Notes: generated by a model from the letters alone, not told the origin. Counted from the first letter of the stretch, positions 26,721 to 35,878 are shown. The stretch is 64,000 nt of DNA from Sorangium cellulosum So0157-2 (GCF_000418325.1 NC_021658.1:6641001-6705000); one strand, 5' to 3'. Translations and numbers: made by a program.

Positions 26721-27803
26721 TCAGAACGCGCCGCGCACCCCGAGCCCCGTCGGCGTCACGTAGGGGGCGACCCACGCCGAGCTCGACGGCTCCGGCTTGG
26801 ACGTCAGCTCCAGCACGATCAGCGTCGCGCCGCCGACGAGGAGCACGCCGCCCGTGATGAGGTTGATCGCGCCGGTCGTCTGCTGATCCGCGGCGTCGGC
26901 GTCGAGCTGCTTGATCTTCTGCTGGATCAGCGGACCGCAGCCGGCGCCGGGGCCTGCCTGCGACGACTCGCACCGGTACGTGTCGCTCAGGTCGTTCGCT
27001 TTCTGCTGCGTCGAGCCGCCCTTCGCCAGGAACACCGAGCCCACCACGACCCCGCCGAGCCCGAGCGCCGCGGCCGCGATGCCCCCGCCCAGCATGAGCA
27101 CGTTCGTCTTCCGCTCCGGCTTGCCCGGCGGGCCTTCGGGGGGGACCTCGCCTGGGCCGCTGCTCCAGGTCCCCTGCCCCTCCCCCGACGCGTCGGGCGA
27201 GGGCGGCATGGCCGGGCTCTCCGGGACCGGGATCTTCAGCTCCTTCCGCTCGCCGTCGCCGAGCGTGACCGCCTGCTCGATCGGCGAGAGGCCCGGCGGA
27301 TAGACGGTCACCACGTGATTGCCGGGATCGATCGGGCGGTGCACGCCGAGCAGCGCGTCCGCGACCGGCTGGCCGTCGAGCTTCACGACGATCTTCCGGC
27401 CGGCGGCGCCCTCCAGCGCGATGCGCAGCGACGCGATCCTGGGATCGACCGCGGCGAGCTCCTCCCGCGCGTCCTGCTGGGCCTTCTTGAAGGGAGACGG
27501 CGCGGTGGGCGGCAGCTCCTCGCGGACGATCCGCAGGTACGTCTCCTTGGCCGCCACGAGCCGACCGAGGCGCGTCTGCGCGCGCGCGATCAGCAGGAGG
27601 TGCGTCGGCGCGTGCACGAGCGCCTCGGCGCGACCGAGCAGATCGATCGCCTCGTCGAAGCGGCCGGACGTGAACGCTTCGGCGCCCTGCGTGGCCAGCG
27701 ACCGGGCCGCTGCTCTGTCCTGGTCCGACTGCGCGAGCACCTCGCCTGTCGGGAGCAGCAGGAACAGCGCCGCAGCGAACGGAACGCATCGTCTCAAGAG
27801 CAC
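26721..27803 (-). CDS. Exported TPR-like/PEGA-like protein
   Basis: The 360-residue product starts at GTG 27803, fixed by an AGGAGG site 5 bases upstream, which yields a signal peptide (LLRRCVPFAAALFLLLP, cleaved near VLAQ). Residues ~25-120 form TPR-like helices (GAEAFTSGRFDEAIDLLGRAEALV), followed by a PEGA-like beta domain (about 125-185, GRKIVVKLDGQPV and NHVVTVYPPG). Two further hydrophobic segments (MLGGGIAAAALGLGGVVVG and LITGGVLLVGGATLIVLEL) suggest a membrane-inserted C-terminal part. This TPR-PEGA layout is common in myxobacteria next to Ser/Thr kinases. It is convergent with the kinase at 25049 and divergent from that at 28092. Confidence 0.82.
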   Translation of the reverse strand: MLLRRCVPFAAALFLLLPTGEVLAQSDQDRAAARSLATQGAEAFTSGRFDEAIDLLGRAEALVHAPTHLLLIARAQTRLGRLVAAKETYLRIVREELPPTAPSPFKKAQQDAREELAAVDPRIASLRIALEGAAGRKIVVKLDGQPVADALLGVHRPIDPGNHVVTVYPPGLSPIEQAVTLGDGERKELKIPVPESPAMPPSPDASGEGQGTWSSGPGEVPPEGPPGKPERKTNVLMLGGGIAAAALGLGGVVVGSVFLAKGGSTQQKANDLSDTYRCESSQAGPGAGCGPLIQQKIKQLDADAADQQTTGAINLITGGVLLVGGATLIVLELTSKPEPSSSAWVAPYVTPTGLGVRGAF

Positions 27804-27908
27804 TCGGGCCTCCTCGCGCGCCACGCTATCACAGGCCGTCGGCAACGGAACAAATCAGCCCCGCGGCGCCGCCGGCCTGCGCTCTGTCCGGCGTTTCGCG
27901 GCGTTTCG

Positions 27909-28026
27909 CGGCGCCTCCGAGCGGCGGCGCGCGGCGCGCGGGCCGCTCGACGCCCTCCGCGCGCTTCGCGGAGCGGCGCGGCGAGCCTGCGCGCAGCGCG
28001 CCGCGCGCCGCCGCTCGGAGGCGCCG
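27909..28026. repeat. 31-bp perfect inverted repeat with 56-base spacer
   Basis: Bases 27909-27939 and 27996-28026 are exact reverse complements over 31 bp. The spacer contains a second small stem (CTCCGCG paired with CGCGGAG). Just outside the left arm GCGTTTCGCG is directly duplicated. It lies between divergent genes, close upstream of the kinase at 28092, so it could be an operator, a leader hairpin or a small mobile repeat. Confidence 0.93.
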
Positions 28027-28091
28027 TCCGCGGGCGGCTGTGAACCGTCCGCACAGCGCGATGGCACCCATTCTGCTGCGTGGGACGCGCC

Positions 28092-29876
28092 ATGGACTGC
28101 CCCCGCTCCTCCGCGCCCCTCGACGCGGGACTCCCGTCCTCGGAGCGATCCCTCAGGGGACGCCTGCTCGGGGGGCGGTACCTCATCGAGCAGCTGATCG
28201 GCGCCGGCGCGATGGGGCGCGTCTACCGCGCGCGGCACCTCGGGCTCGGGCGCGCGTGCGCCGTGAAGATCATCCGCGAGCGCGGCGCCTCGCCGGGCGC
28301 GGCGGGCGGAGCGGGCCGCCGCGCCTGCACGACGCGCGCCTGCGCGCCGTCGCGCCGGGAGGACCCGGACCCCCGCGCCTCGAGCGGCGTGAGCGAGCGG
28401 CCCTCGACCGACTCGAGGCCGCGCTCCGGCGGCGCCCGCGCCGGGGACGCGGTGCTGAGGTTCCACGTCGAGGCGCTGGCGGCGAGCCGGCTCGATCACC
28501 CGAACATCGTGCGGGTCCTCGACTTCGGCTGCGAGCCGACGTTCCCCCACGGCGCGCCCTTCGCCGGCGCCGACGGGCGCGAGCCGGAGCCGCCGAGCCT
28601 CTGGTACCTCGTCACCGAGCACCTCGACGGCGAGGACCTCATCGACCTGCTCAACGCCGCGCCGATCCTGCCCGCGGAGCGCATCGTCGCGATCATGCGC
28701 CAGCTGTGCTCCGCGCTGCAGCACGCGCACGACGCGGGCGTCATCCACCGCGACGTCAAGCCCGAGAACATCCGCCTGGTGCCCCGCGTCGACGACGACG
28801 GCGCGCCGTTCGAGCAGGTGAAGCTCCTCGACTTCGGGACGGCGAAGCTGCTCCACGACGAGCGCTCCGGCGCGCTCGCGGGCGCGCCGCTGCTCGCCGC
28901 CGCCGCCGACGACGGCCGGCTCGTCATCGGGACCCCCGCCTACATGAGCCCGGAGCAGGCGGCAGGGCAGCCCGTGGACGCGCGCAGCGACATCTACGCG
29001 TGCGGCGTGCTGCTCTTCGAGATGGCGACGGGGCGGCTCCCGTTCGAGCGCCCGACGCCCGTCGCGCTCGCCGCCGCGCACGTCGACTCCCCGCCGCCCC
29101 GGCCGAGCGCCCTCCACCCGGCGATCGATCCGGATCTGGAGGCGCTGATCCTGCAATGCCTGCGCAAGAACCCGGACGATCGCCCGCAGAGCGCGCGCGC
29201 CCTGCGCGAGGCGCTCGCGCACGTCGCGCTCCGCAGCGGGCGCTCCGCCGCGGAGGCTCGCGCCGCGGCGGACGACGCCGCGGCGCGCGCTGCGGACGAC
29301 GCCTCGGCGCGCTCCGCGTGCACCTCGACGTGGGTCGGGTACCGCTCCCCGTCCTCGCTGCCGGGGAGCGCGCCCCTGGATCTGCCCTGCTCCTCGCCGG
29401 ATGCGCGGCGCGATCCCTCGTCCGCCTCCACCTGGGTCGGCCACCGCGCCGCGCCCTGCCCGCCGGCGGCGCTCGTCGAGCCCGCCGCGGCCGGCGCGCC
29501 GCCGGCGGACGCGGCGCCTCCCAGCGCCGCGGCTCCGTCGCCCGCGCTTGCCTGCGCGCATCCCAGCCCGGAGCTCGACGCCGCGCTCGCGCCCGTCCTT
29601 CTGCTGCAGGCGCGCCTGCCCGGCGGGCTGCGGAGCCAGGCGCGGCTGCGCCGACGGCGTCGCCGGCGGCTCGCTCCGGTCGTGGTCGGCACCGTCGCGG
29701 CCACGGTGCTCGGCGGCTCGCTGTGCCTGCTCTTCAGCGCTGCCGGCGCCGCGCTCGCCCCGCTCGCCTCGCCCTCGCCGGGGCGCGACGGCGATGCGCC
29801 CCCGACCGGCGACGCGCGGCCGGCGCCGCCGCACGCGGACGAGCCGGAGCGCGCCTGTCCCCTCGAGCCGCCGTGA
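28092..29876 (+). CDS. Ser/Thr protein kinase with insert in the N-lobe
   Basis: The ~594-residue protein has a Hanks-type kinase domain: glycine loop IGAGAMGRVYRAR, catalytic Lys in CAVKIIRERG, HRDVKPEN, DFG and GTPAYMSPEQ. Between the catalytic Lys and helix C there is an extra ~50-residue Ala/Arg/Ser/Pro-rich, low-complexity insert that ordinary kinases lack. Repeated STWVG(Y/H)R motifs occur in the linker. A C-terminal membrane helix (VVVGTVAATVLGGSLCLLF) is followed by a short Pro/Ala-rich tail. Start at ATG 28092; a GTG at 28080 is also possible. All catalytic motifs are intact, so activity is expected. Confidence 0.9.
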   Translation: MDCPRSSAPLDAGLPSSERSLRGRLLGGRYLIEQLIGAGAMGRVYRARHLGLGRACAVKIIRERGASPGAAGGAGRRACTTRACAPSRREDPDPRASSGVSERPSTDSRPRSGGARAGDAVLRFHVEALAASRLDHPNIVRVLDFGCEPTFPHGAPFAGADGREPEPPSLWYLVTEHLDGEDLIDLLNAAPILPAERIVAIMRQLCSALQHAHDAGVIHRDVKPENIRLVPRVDDDGAPFEQVKLLDFGTAKLLHDERSGALAGAPLLAAAADDGRLVIGTPAYMSPEQAAGQPVDARSDIYACGVLLFEMATGRLPFERPTPVALAAAHVDSPPPRPSALHPAIDPDLEALILQCLRKNPDDRPQSARALREALAHVALRSGRSAAEARAAADDAAARAADDASARSACTSTWVGYRSPSSLPGSAPLDLPCSSPDARRDPSSASTWVGHRAAPCPPAALVEPAAAGAPPADAAPPSAAAPSPALACAHPSPELDAALAPVLLLQARLPGGLRSQARLRRRRRRRLAPVVVGTVAATVLGGSLCLLFSAAGAALAPLASPSPGRDGDAPPTGDARPAPPHADEPERACPLEPP

Positions 29877-30115
29877 GCGCCGCGGGAGCGGGAGACCGGC
29901 CTCGAGATCCGCGCGCCGGGCGGGTCGCCCATGTACAGCCGGTGCCCAGCGCCGCCGGCCGGATGGCGACGCCGTTCACGCTGGCTGCCGAGCCTCCGCT
30001 TCAGCCCGGTGCGAACGGAGCTCACCGCGAACGGCACGTCGTCTGCAAACGCTGGCCTCCGCGTTGACGCGGGAAGACGCCCCTCGGCGTCGCCCGGTGT
30101 CGAGAGGAGCGAACC

Positions 30116-30379
30116 ATGTCCGTGCTGTTGTGGATCCTGTTTGGGCTCATCGTCGGCGTCATCGCCAAGCTGCTCACCCCCGGGCGCGATCCCGGCGGCT
30201 TCGTGGTCACCGCGCTGCTCGGCATCGCGGGCGCCCTGCTCGGCGGCTTCATCGGCCGGGCCATCGGGCTCTACCCGTCGTACCAGTCGAGCGGGGGCTT
30301 CTTCACGTCGATCCTGGGCGCCGTCATCCTCCTCGCCATCTACAACGCGACGCTCGGCCGGAAGGCGACCAGGCCCTGA
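30116..30379 (+). CDS. GlsB/YeaQ/YmgE-family stress membrane protein
   Basis: The 87-residue product is a small integral membrane protein with three hydrophobic segments (MSVLLWILFGLIVGVIAKLL, VVTALLGIAGALLGGFIG, FFTSILGAVILLAIYN) and the family's GRDPGGFVVT loop. Members are linked to general and envelope stress, with no known biochemical activity. The ATG at 30116 is preceded by AGGAG. Its last 40 bp overlap the 3' end of the opposite-strand gene at 30340. Confidence 0.92.
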   Translation: MSVLLWILFGLIVGVIAKLLTPGRDPGGFVVTALLGIAGALLGGFIGRAIGLYPSYQSSGGFFTSILGAVILLAIYNATLGRKATRP

Positions 30380-31158
30380 GGGCTCGCCCCCTCCGCGGGC
30401 TCGCGCCGCAGCGGCGAGGCGGGCGGTTCGAGCAGCGCCGCGGCGGGCACCACGCGGGCCGGCCCGGCGCGCCGGTCCAGGCGAAAATCGAGCGCGACGT
30501 CCGGCGGCAGCGGCCGGATCGCGCCCGCGCCGTAGCAGCGGCGGTAAACGAGATCGCCCGGCCCCGCGCCCTGCCCGCCGAGCTGGTGGCTCCACCACCG
30601 CGAGTAGACCGTCGGCCGCGCGGGATCGATCGCGAGCAGATCGGCCCGCTCGAGCCGCACATCGCTGTGATCGCCGCGATCGGCGGCGCCGTGCTCGACG
30701 GTGAGCCGCCCGTCATCGCCCACGCTGTAGACGATCCTGAACCCCTCGACGTCGCCCTTGCCGTAGGCGACGCGCTGAACTCCCGGGCCGAAGAGCAGCC
30801 CGTGCGTGTAGACGAGGTCCACGGCGAGCGCGGGCAGCACGGTCCAGGTGAGCCAGTTGTTGCCCCAGGGCCGCTCCTCCGAGAAGAAGGCGTAGTAGCC
30901 GACGGAGACCGTGCCGCGCTCGCCCGGCGCGCTGCGGTAGTACAGGACGTCGCCGAGCTCCCCCGCGCTCGCGACCGTCGAGCCGACGCAGATGGGCTGC
31001 TGCTCGATCGCCGCGTCGATCGCGCTCGGCTCCGCCGGCGCGAGAGGCGCGTCGGCGGCCGGGCGCGGCAGCGCGCTCCCACACGTGGCGCTCGCGAAGA
31101 GGGGTACGGCCACTACGGCGAACGGGAGGGAGCGGCTCAGGGAATTCCGGAGGGGCAT
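30340..31158 (-). CDS. Exported protein of unknown function
   Basis: The 272-residue product has a signal peptide (SLPFAVVAVPLFASATCG; the Cys could be lipidated but the -3 to -1 residues are not a standard lipobox). The mature part contains hydrophobic and aromatic segments (NNWLTWTVLPALAVDLVYTHGLLF, TVYSRWWSHQLGG) and no recognised domain. It overlaps the GlsB-type gene tail to tail by 40 bp. Immediately upstream lies the AAGGCGCAAAG hairpin element. Function is unknown. Confidence 0.68.
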   Translation of the reverse strand: MPLRNSLSRSLPFAVVAVPLFASATCGSALPRPAADAPLAPAEPSAIDAAIEQQPICVGSTVASAGELGDVLYYRSAPGERGTVSVGYYAFFSEERPWGNNWLTWTVLPALAVDLVYTHGLLFGPGVQRVAYGKGDVEGFRIVYSVGDDGRLTVEHGAADRGDHSDVRLERADLLAIDPARPTVYSRWWSHQLGGQGAGPGDLVYRRCYGAGAIRPLPPDVALDFRLDRRAGPARVVPAAALLEPPASPLRREPAEGASPQGLVAFRPSVAL

Positions 31159-31305
31159 CAGGGCGGGCTAGGCTAGCGAGCCCGTCGCTGGGCGCGCCAC
31201 CGCAAAGGGCCGTTCGCGTTCGGCCGATCACGGCGGCGTCGCCGAATGGATGGTCTCCCGAAGATCGCGCGAGCTCCGCGCTCTCGAGGCCCGCGAGGCG
31301 CCGGA

Positions 31306-31412
31306 GAGAGAGTTCAACGCAAAGGCGCAAAGGCGCAAAGACGCAAAAAAAACTTCTTCATGTATTTTTGCGTCTTTGCGCTCTTTGCGCCTTTGCGTTC
31401 AAACTCTTCTCG
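31306..31412. repeat. Near-perfect inverted repeat of the GCAAAGGCGCAAAGACGC type
   Basis: Left arm 31306-31350 and right arm 31365-31412 pair over about 43 bases with three single-base bulges or insertions, around an AT-rich 14-base loop. The sequence is far less GC-rich than its surroundings. From memory, runs of AACGCAAAGGCGCAAAGACGC recur in many unrelated bacterial genomes and give spurious proteins reading AKAQRRK. It could act as a terminator for the kinase at 31453 or be a small mobile repeat. Confidence 0.92.
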
Positions 31413-31452
31413 CTCGCGAGACAGCTCCCTGCCGGACCTCTGACCCGCGGCG

Positions 31453-32982
31453 CTACCGGGGCGCGTCGCGGCTCGCCGGCGCGGCGCCGCCGTCGAGCGC
31501 GCCGATCGCCCTGCCCGCGAGCGCGCCGGCGGCGAACGTGACCGCCGCGATCACGAGCCACTGCAGGAGCCGGGCGCGCCGCGGCGGACGCGCCTCCCTC
31601 CAGTGCGGCGTCACCGCGTCCCTGCCCTCGCTGCGCTCGATCTCGATCTCGATCGCCGCCTCCTCCGCGCCCGCGTCGGGGCCGCGCGCCGCGGGCGCCG
31701 CCTCGCCGCGATCGTCCCCGGAGCGGCTCGTCAGGGTGCGCCGCGCGCCCGGGCGCCCGCGGACCCCGGCAGATCGCCGGCAGCCCCGCACGAGCAGCGA
31801 TCGGTGGCGATCGCGCCCGCTCGCGACCTCGCGCACGAGCGCGGCGATCTCCTGGCCCGCGAGGAGCCCGCGCTCGCTCGAGCTCGGCTCGTCGCCCCCG
31901 CCCGGCGCCCTGCGCACCGAGGCGAGCACCTCGGCGAGCGCCTCTTCCATCTGCGCCGCGGCCTCGAAGCGACCGTCCGGATCGCGCGCGAGCGCGCGCC
32001 GCACCGCCTCCTCGAGCAGCGCAGGGCACGCCGGGCGGAGCGGCGCGATCGCCGGCACCTCGCCCGAGAGCACCGCGCGCATCGTGGCGCCGTCTTCCTT
32101 CCGGTGGAACAGGCGGCGCCCCGTCAGGAGCTCGAACAGGATCACCCCGACCGCGAAGAGATCGGCCCGCGCGTCGATCCGCTGCCCGCGCAGCTGCTCG
32201 GGCGCCACGTAGCCGAGCTTGCCCTTCACCGTGGGGGCGTCGCTCGACGGCGCCGGGCCGCCCGCCTGGCCCGGCGAGCCGAGCGGGAAGGCGTCGTCCA
32301 GGATGCCGCGCATCGCCGTCATCTCCGCGACGCCGAAGTCGATGAGCTTGATCTCGCCCTCGAGCGAGAGGAGCACGTTCTGCGGGCTCACGTCGCGGTG
32401 CACGAGCCCGACGAGCTGCCCGCCGTCGTCGCGGAGCCCGTGCGCGTGCCCGAGCGCCCGCAGCACGCCCACGCCGATCTCGAGGGCCGCCTCGATCGGG
32501 AACGGCCGCCCCTCGGCGAAGAGGGCGCGCGCGGCCGCCGCCAGATCGCAGCCCGGGACGTACTCGACCACGAGGTGATGGCGCCCCTCGTGAAACACGA
32601 AGTCGTGGAACCGGATCACGTTCGGGTGCTGGAGCCGGGCGCTGATCCACGCCTCCCGGAGGAACATCCGCACGATCGACGGATCCCGCCGCGCCTCGGG
32701 GCGAAGGCGCTTCACGACGACGGGGTGCGCGATCCCTGCCGGCCCGCGCCGGCACGCGAGGAACAGCTCGGCCATGCCGCCGGCCGAGAGGCGCGCGAGC
32801 AGCGCGTAGCCGCCGTCGCCCATGGGCAGGTCCATCTCGCGAGGCCTCCACGGCTGCGCGGGCGCGCCCAGCTCGTCGCGCCCCGGCATGCCGAAGGCGC
32901 GGAGCGAGGACGGCCGCCGCGCCATCCACTGCCGGAGTCGCCCCACCCCGGCCACCCCCCGGACCTGCCCGCGCCGCCACAT
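31453..32982 (-). CDS. Ser/Thr protein kinase with C-terminal TM segment
   Basis: The ~509-residue kinase has glycine loop LSAGGMAELFLAC, catalytic Lys in VVVKRL, a catalytic loop HRDVSPQN (Ser in place of the usual Lys, a variant common in myxobacterial kinases), DFG in IDFGVAE, and YVAPEQ. The C-terminal region carries an acidic/basic linker and one membrane helix near the end (LVIAAVTFAAGALAGRAIGAL). The ATG at 32982 has GGAGG four bases upstream and is preferred over an upstream start at 33012. It is leftward, like the flippase gene upstream. Confidence 0.9.
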   Translation of the reverse strand: MWRRGQVRGVAGVGRLRQWMARRPSSLRAFGMPGRDELGAPAQPWRPREMDLPMGDGGYALLARLSAGGMAELFLACRRGPAGIAHPVVVKRLRPEARRDPSIVRMFLREAWISARLQHPNVIRFHDFVFHEGRHHLVVEYVPGCDLAAAARALFAEGRPFPIEAALEIGVGVLRALGHAHGLRDDGGQLVGLVHRDVSPQNVLLSLEGEIKLIDFGVAEMTAMRGILDDAFPLGSPGQAGGPAPSSDAPTVKGKLGYVAPEQLRGQRIDARADLFAVGVILFELLTGRRLFHRKEDGATMRAVLSGEVPAIAPLRPACPALLEEAVRRALARDPDGRFEAAAQMEEALAEVLASVRRAPGGGDEPSSSERGLLAGQEIAALVREVASGRDRHRSLLVRGCRRSAGVRGRPGARRTLTSRSGDDRGEAAPAARGPDAGAEEAAIEIEIERSEGRDAVTPHWREARPPRRARLLQWLVIAAVTFAAGALAGRAIGALDGGAAPASRDAPR

Positions 32983-33225
32983 CGCCCCTCCGCTATTCAC
33001 GCTGCATGCCACGGAGAGGGCCGCGTCACCGTCACCTCCGAGCCACGGGCGCCCCGCGCCGCTGCGTGGATCCCGCCGGATGAGAGCGCATGTCGGCAGC
33101 CGCGGAGACCCGAGGCGAGCGCCGCTACCGGCGGAAAAGCCGAAAATTCGATGCCCTCCTGTTCCGCACAGGCGCGCAGAGGACAGCGCGCGCAGCGCCG
33201 GGCCCCGCCCGCGGCGGAACGCGGA

Positions 33226-34680
33226 TCAGACCGCGGTGGCGGGCGAGGCGCGGACGCGGCGCGCGAGCAGCGCGCGCAGCTCGCTGAAGGAGACGGCGCG
33301 CAGGGCGAGGAGGAGGGCGACGTAGACGGCGACGCCCACCGCGATCGAGGCCCACATCCCCGCGAGCGCGCGCGCGGCGTAGGCCGCGGTGGCCATCGCC
33401 GCCGTCGCGGCGAGGATCGCGGCGATTCGGCCGAGCTCGACGCACCGGGCCCAGCGCGCGCTCAGGCCCCACGACGCGATCAGCGACCCGGCGCTGACGG
33501 CGAGCGTCGCGCACGCGGCGCCCACGGCGCGGTAGCGCGGCAGGAGGAGCAGGTTCAGCGCGACGTCGGCGACGAGCGCCACCGCGAGCAGCTTCACCAT
33601 CGCGACCTCGCGCTTCGCGGCGAGCAGCGGCAGCGTCACGACCTGGAACGCGAACGTCACGGGGACGCCGCAGGCGAGGATCCGGAGCACGTCCGCCGCC
33701 GGCGCGTAGTCGCCCGCCGATCCGTAGACGAGCTGCACGATGTCCGGCGCGAGCAGGACGACGCCGGCGGCGACCGGCAGCCCGAACAGCGCGGCGACGA
33801 GCATGCAGCCGCTGTAGAGGCGGCCGAACGCGTCGCGGTCTTGGGCGTAGAGGCGCATGCCGGCCGCGAAGGCGGCGCCGAGCAGCACGTCGGGCAGCAT
33901 CCTGAAGTTCTCGCTCAGCACCCAGGCGGCGCTGTAGACGCCCACCGCCTCCTCGTCGCAGAGGGCGCGGAGCATCACGCGATCGGTCTGGAGCAGCGCG
34001 CTCGCGAGCGCCCCGAGCGCGCCGATGGGCATGCTGCGCTTCACGATCTGCCAGAGCTCGGCGGGGGGCGTGGTGAGCTCGGGCCGGTAGAGCCGGGAGC
34101 GCAGGTAGTGCGCGGTGAGCCCGAGCTCCAGCACGTTGCCGAGCAGGAACGCCGCGGCCGCGGCGACGACGCCGAAGCCGAGCGCGAGCAGGGCGGCCGA
34201 GAGCGCGATGACGAACAGCCGCGCGCCGAGCTCCGCGTAGAGGATGTACTGGAAGCGCTCGTGGGCCTCGAACGAGAGCCACATCGTCGAGTAGAGCAGC
34301 GTCGCGAGCTGGGACGCCGCGGCGAGCACGACGAGCTGCGCGCCGAGGCCCGAGCGCGTCGCGAGCGCGACGGCCACGGTCGCGCCGAGCACCAGCGTCC
34401 CGGTCACGCCCCGGATGGTGAGCGCCGCGCCGAGGTGACGCGGCCCGAGCTCCGGCTTCACGGCGATCTCCCGGGCGAGGTACCCCCGCACCCCGATGCC
34501 GGCGGCGATCGTGACGATCCCTGCGATCGCGAGCGACGCCTGGAACTCCCCCCAGGCGGCGACGCCCACCTTCCGCGCGAGGTAGCCGACGAACACGACG
34601 CCGAGGACGGCCATGATCGCCTGCTTGAGGAGCATCAGCGCCGCGTTCAGCGCGATGCGCCGGCCATCCTGCATGAACAC
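33226..34680 (-). CDS. Oligosaccharide/polysaccharide flippase (Wzx/MATE-like)
   Basis: The 484-residue protein has about twelve to fourteen hydrophobic segments across its whole length and the N-terminal pattern of polysaccharide flippases (ALMLLKQAIMAVLGVVFVGYLARKVG, followed by WGEFQASLAIAGIV). The middle segment SENFRMLPDVLLGAAF, followed by YAQDRDAF, is typical of the Wzx/MVF superfamily. It would move lipid-linked glycans across the inner membrane. No glycosyltransferases lie next to it, so its substrate is unknown. Start at ATG 34680, with a possible alternative at Met 3. Confidence 0.87.
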   Translation of the reverse strand: MFMQDGRRIALNAALMLLKQAIMAVLGVVFVGYLARKVGVAAWGEFQASLAIAGIVTIAAGIGVRGYLAREIAVKPELGPRHLGAALTIRGVTGTLVLGATVAVALATRSGLGAQLVVLAAASQLATLLYSTMWLSFEAHERFQYILYAELGARLFVIALSAALLALGFGVVAAAAAFLLGNVLELGLTAHYLRSRLYRPELTTPPAELWQIVKRSMPIGALGALASALLQTDRVMLRALCDEEAVGVYSAAWVLSENFRMLPDVLLGAAFAAGMRLYAQDRDAFGRLYSGCMLVAALFGLPVAAGVVLLAPDIVQLVYGSAGDYAPAADVLRILACGVPVTFAFQVVTLPLLAAKREVAMVKLLAVALVADVALNLLLLPRYRAVGAACATLAVSAGSLIASWGLSARWARCVELGRIAAILAATAAMATAAYAARALAGMWASIAVGVAVYVALLLALRAVSFSELRALLARRVRASPATAV

Positions 34681-34931
34681 CTCCAGGTGTCCCCCTGGGG
34701 TGGGGCACCGCCGTCCACGCAGCGGGAGCAGGCCCGATTCGACGTCGTGCGCGCCCAGAGCGCGTCCGTCTCGCGCGGCGCGCTCGGCGCTGGGGCGCCC
34801 GCGGCGCGGGCCTGCTCCGAGCTCAGCTCGAGGAGCCGTCTCGGGCAGCGCCGATTGAAGAGGCGCTCATCGGGCCCGAGGCACCAACAGCAGGAGGACC
34901 GCCAGCGCAGGAGGGGGCCGGCAATCCTCGG

Positions 34932-35004
34932 AGCGGGACACGGGATTCGAACCCGCGACCCTCAGCTTGGGAAGCTGATGCTCTACCAACTGAGCTAGTC
35001 CCGC
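34932..35004 (-). tRNA. tRNA-Gly, anticodon CCC
   Basis: Read on the minus strand the 73 bases fold into a standard cloverleaf. The acceptor stem is GCGGGAC paired with GTCCCGC, the D-arm contains AGCTCAGTTGGTAGAGC, the anticodon stem TCAGC/GCTGA encloses loop TTCCCAA (anticodon CCC), and the T-arm carries GGTTCGAATCC. The 3' CCA is not encoded. Confidence 0.95.
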
Positions 35005-35063
35005 TTGAGGTGGAGGAAGCTTCTACCCAATCCCGAGCCGCAGAGCAACCCCCTTCGTCTTTT

Positions 35064-35153
35064 TTCCGTCCCCGTTTCCGTCCCCGTTTCCGTCCCCGTT
35101 TCCGTCCCCGTTTCCGTCGTCCCCGCCCGTTTCCGTCCCCGTTTCCGTCCCCG
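35064..35153. repeat. 12-bp tandem repeat TTCCGTCCCCGT
   Basis: About seven copies of the 12-base unit lie between the tRNA and the receiver-like gene, with one interruption near 35117-35127. A second short direct repeat (GGATTCCTCCGCC, two copies) follows at 35152-35177. The DNA is strand-asymmetric (pyrimidine-rich on the plus strand). No gene is seen. Confidence 0.9.
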
Positions 35154-35243
35154 GATTCCTCCGCCGGATTCCTCCGCCGGTTCCGGCCCCGCGTTCCGGC
35201 GGATTCCGACCGACGCCGCGCCCGGCGCTCGGTCGGCGGAGCG

Positions 35244-35786
35244 CTAGCGGCGCGCGCGCGCGCGGAGCGCGGGCGCGCCGAGCACGTCGCCCGGCAGCGG
35301 CGCGCGCCTCCGCACGGCGCTGTTGCAGTCGCTGGTCGCCGCCGCGATCGCGTTCGTGATCTCGTCCGCGCCCGCGTCCGGCGGGATCCAGGGCAGCTGC
35401 TGCAGCGTGGGCCTGTCCGGCGGCAGCCACCGCAGGCTCCTCGTCACGAGCACGACCGGGTGGTCGCTGTCCACGAGCTCGCTCGCGAGTCGCGCGCCGC
35501 CGAGCGGCGCCGGCGGCAGATCGAGGCAGATCAGGCACGCATCGAACCGCTCGGTCGCCGACGCGAGCAGGGCGTCGTCGATCGACGACGCGTCCACGAT
35601 CTCGACGTTCGCCAGGGTCGCCTCGATCGCGCGCGCGAGCGCGTCGCAGGTCGAGGCGCGGGCGTCGTGCGCGAGCAGGATCCGGAAGCTGCGCACCGAG
35701 CGCGGCCCGGGCCTGCACGCCTCGACGACCTGCAACCTCCCCGAAGCCGGCGTCGCGCGCTCACGAGGTGCACGTCGAACGGTCAT
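35244..35786 (-). CDS. Degenerate receiver-domain protein
   Basis: The 180-residue product starts at ATG 35786, four bases after GGGGAG. Residues ~30-150 follow a response-regulator receiver fold: RILLAHDARAS, then a putative acceptor Asp in CLICLDLPP and VVLVTRS. The usual acidic pair is reduced to one Asp, and the conserved Lys-Pro near the end is replaced by WIPPDAG, so normal phosphorylation is doubtful. A short basic tail follows. No output domain is present. The gene is bracketed by two different 12-bp tandem repeats. Confidence 0.65.
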   Translation of the reverse strand: MTVRRAPRERATPASGRLQVVEACRPGPRSVRSFRILLAHDARASTCDALARAIEATLANVEIVDASSIDDALLASATERFDACLICLDLPPAPLGGARLASELVDSDHPVVLVTRSLRWLPPDRPTLQQLPWIPPDAGADEITNAIAAATSDCNSAVRRRAPLPGDVLGAPALRARARR

Positions 35787-35878
35787 GGACTCCCCTTCCT
35801 CAGTCACACCAGGGCAACCGTGCCCCAGGCTAACACCCCTTGAGCTCAAACTGACCAACCTTTATATGAGGACGCGCG

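Noticed and set aside
31246..31443. Small open frames reading KAQRRK and FFMYFCVFALFAPLR in the hairpin at 31306
   Set aside because: This is the typical spurious translation of the GCAAAGGCGCAAAGACGC repeat; the sequence is an inverted repeat, not a gene.
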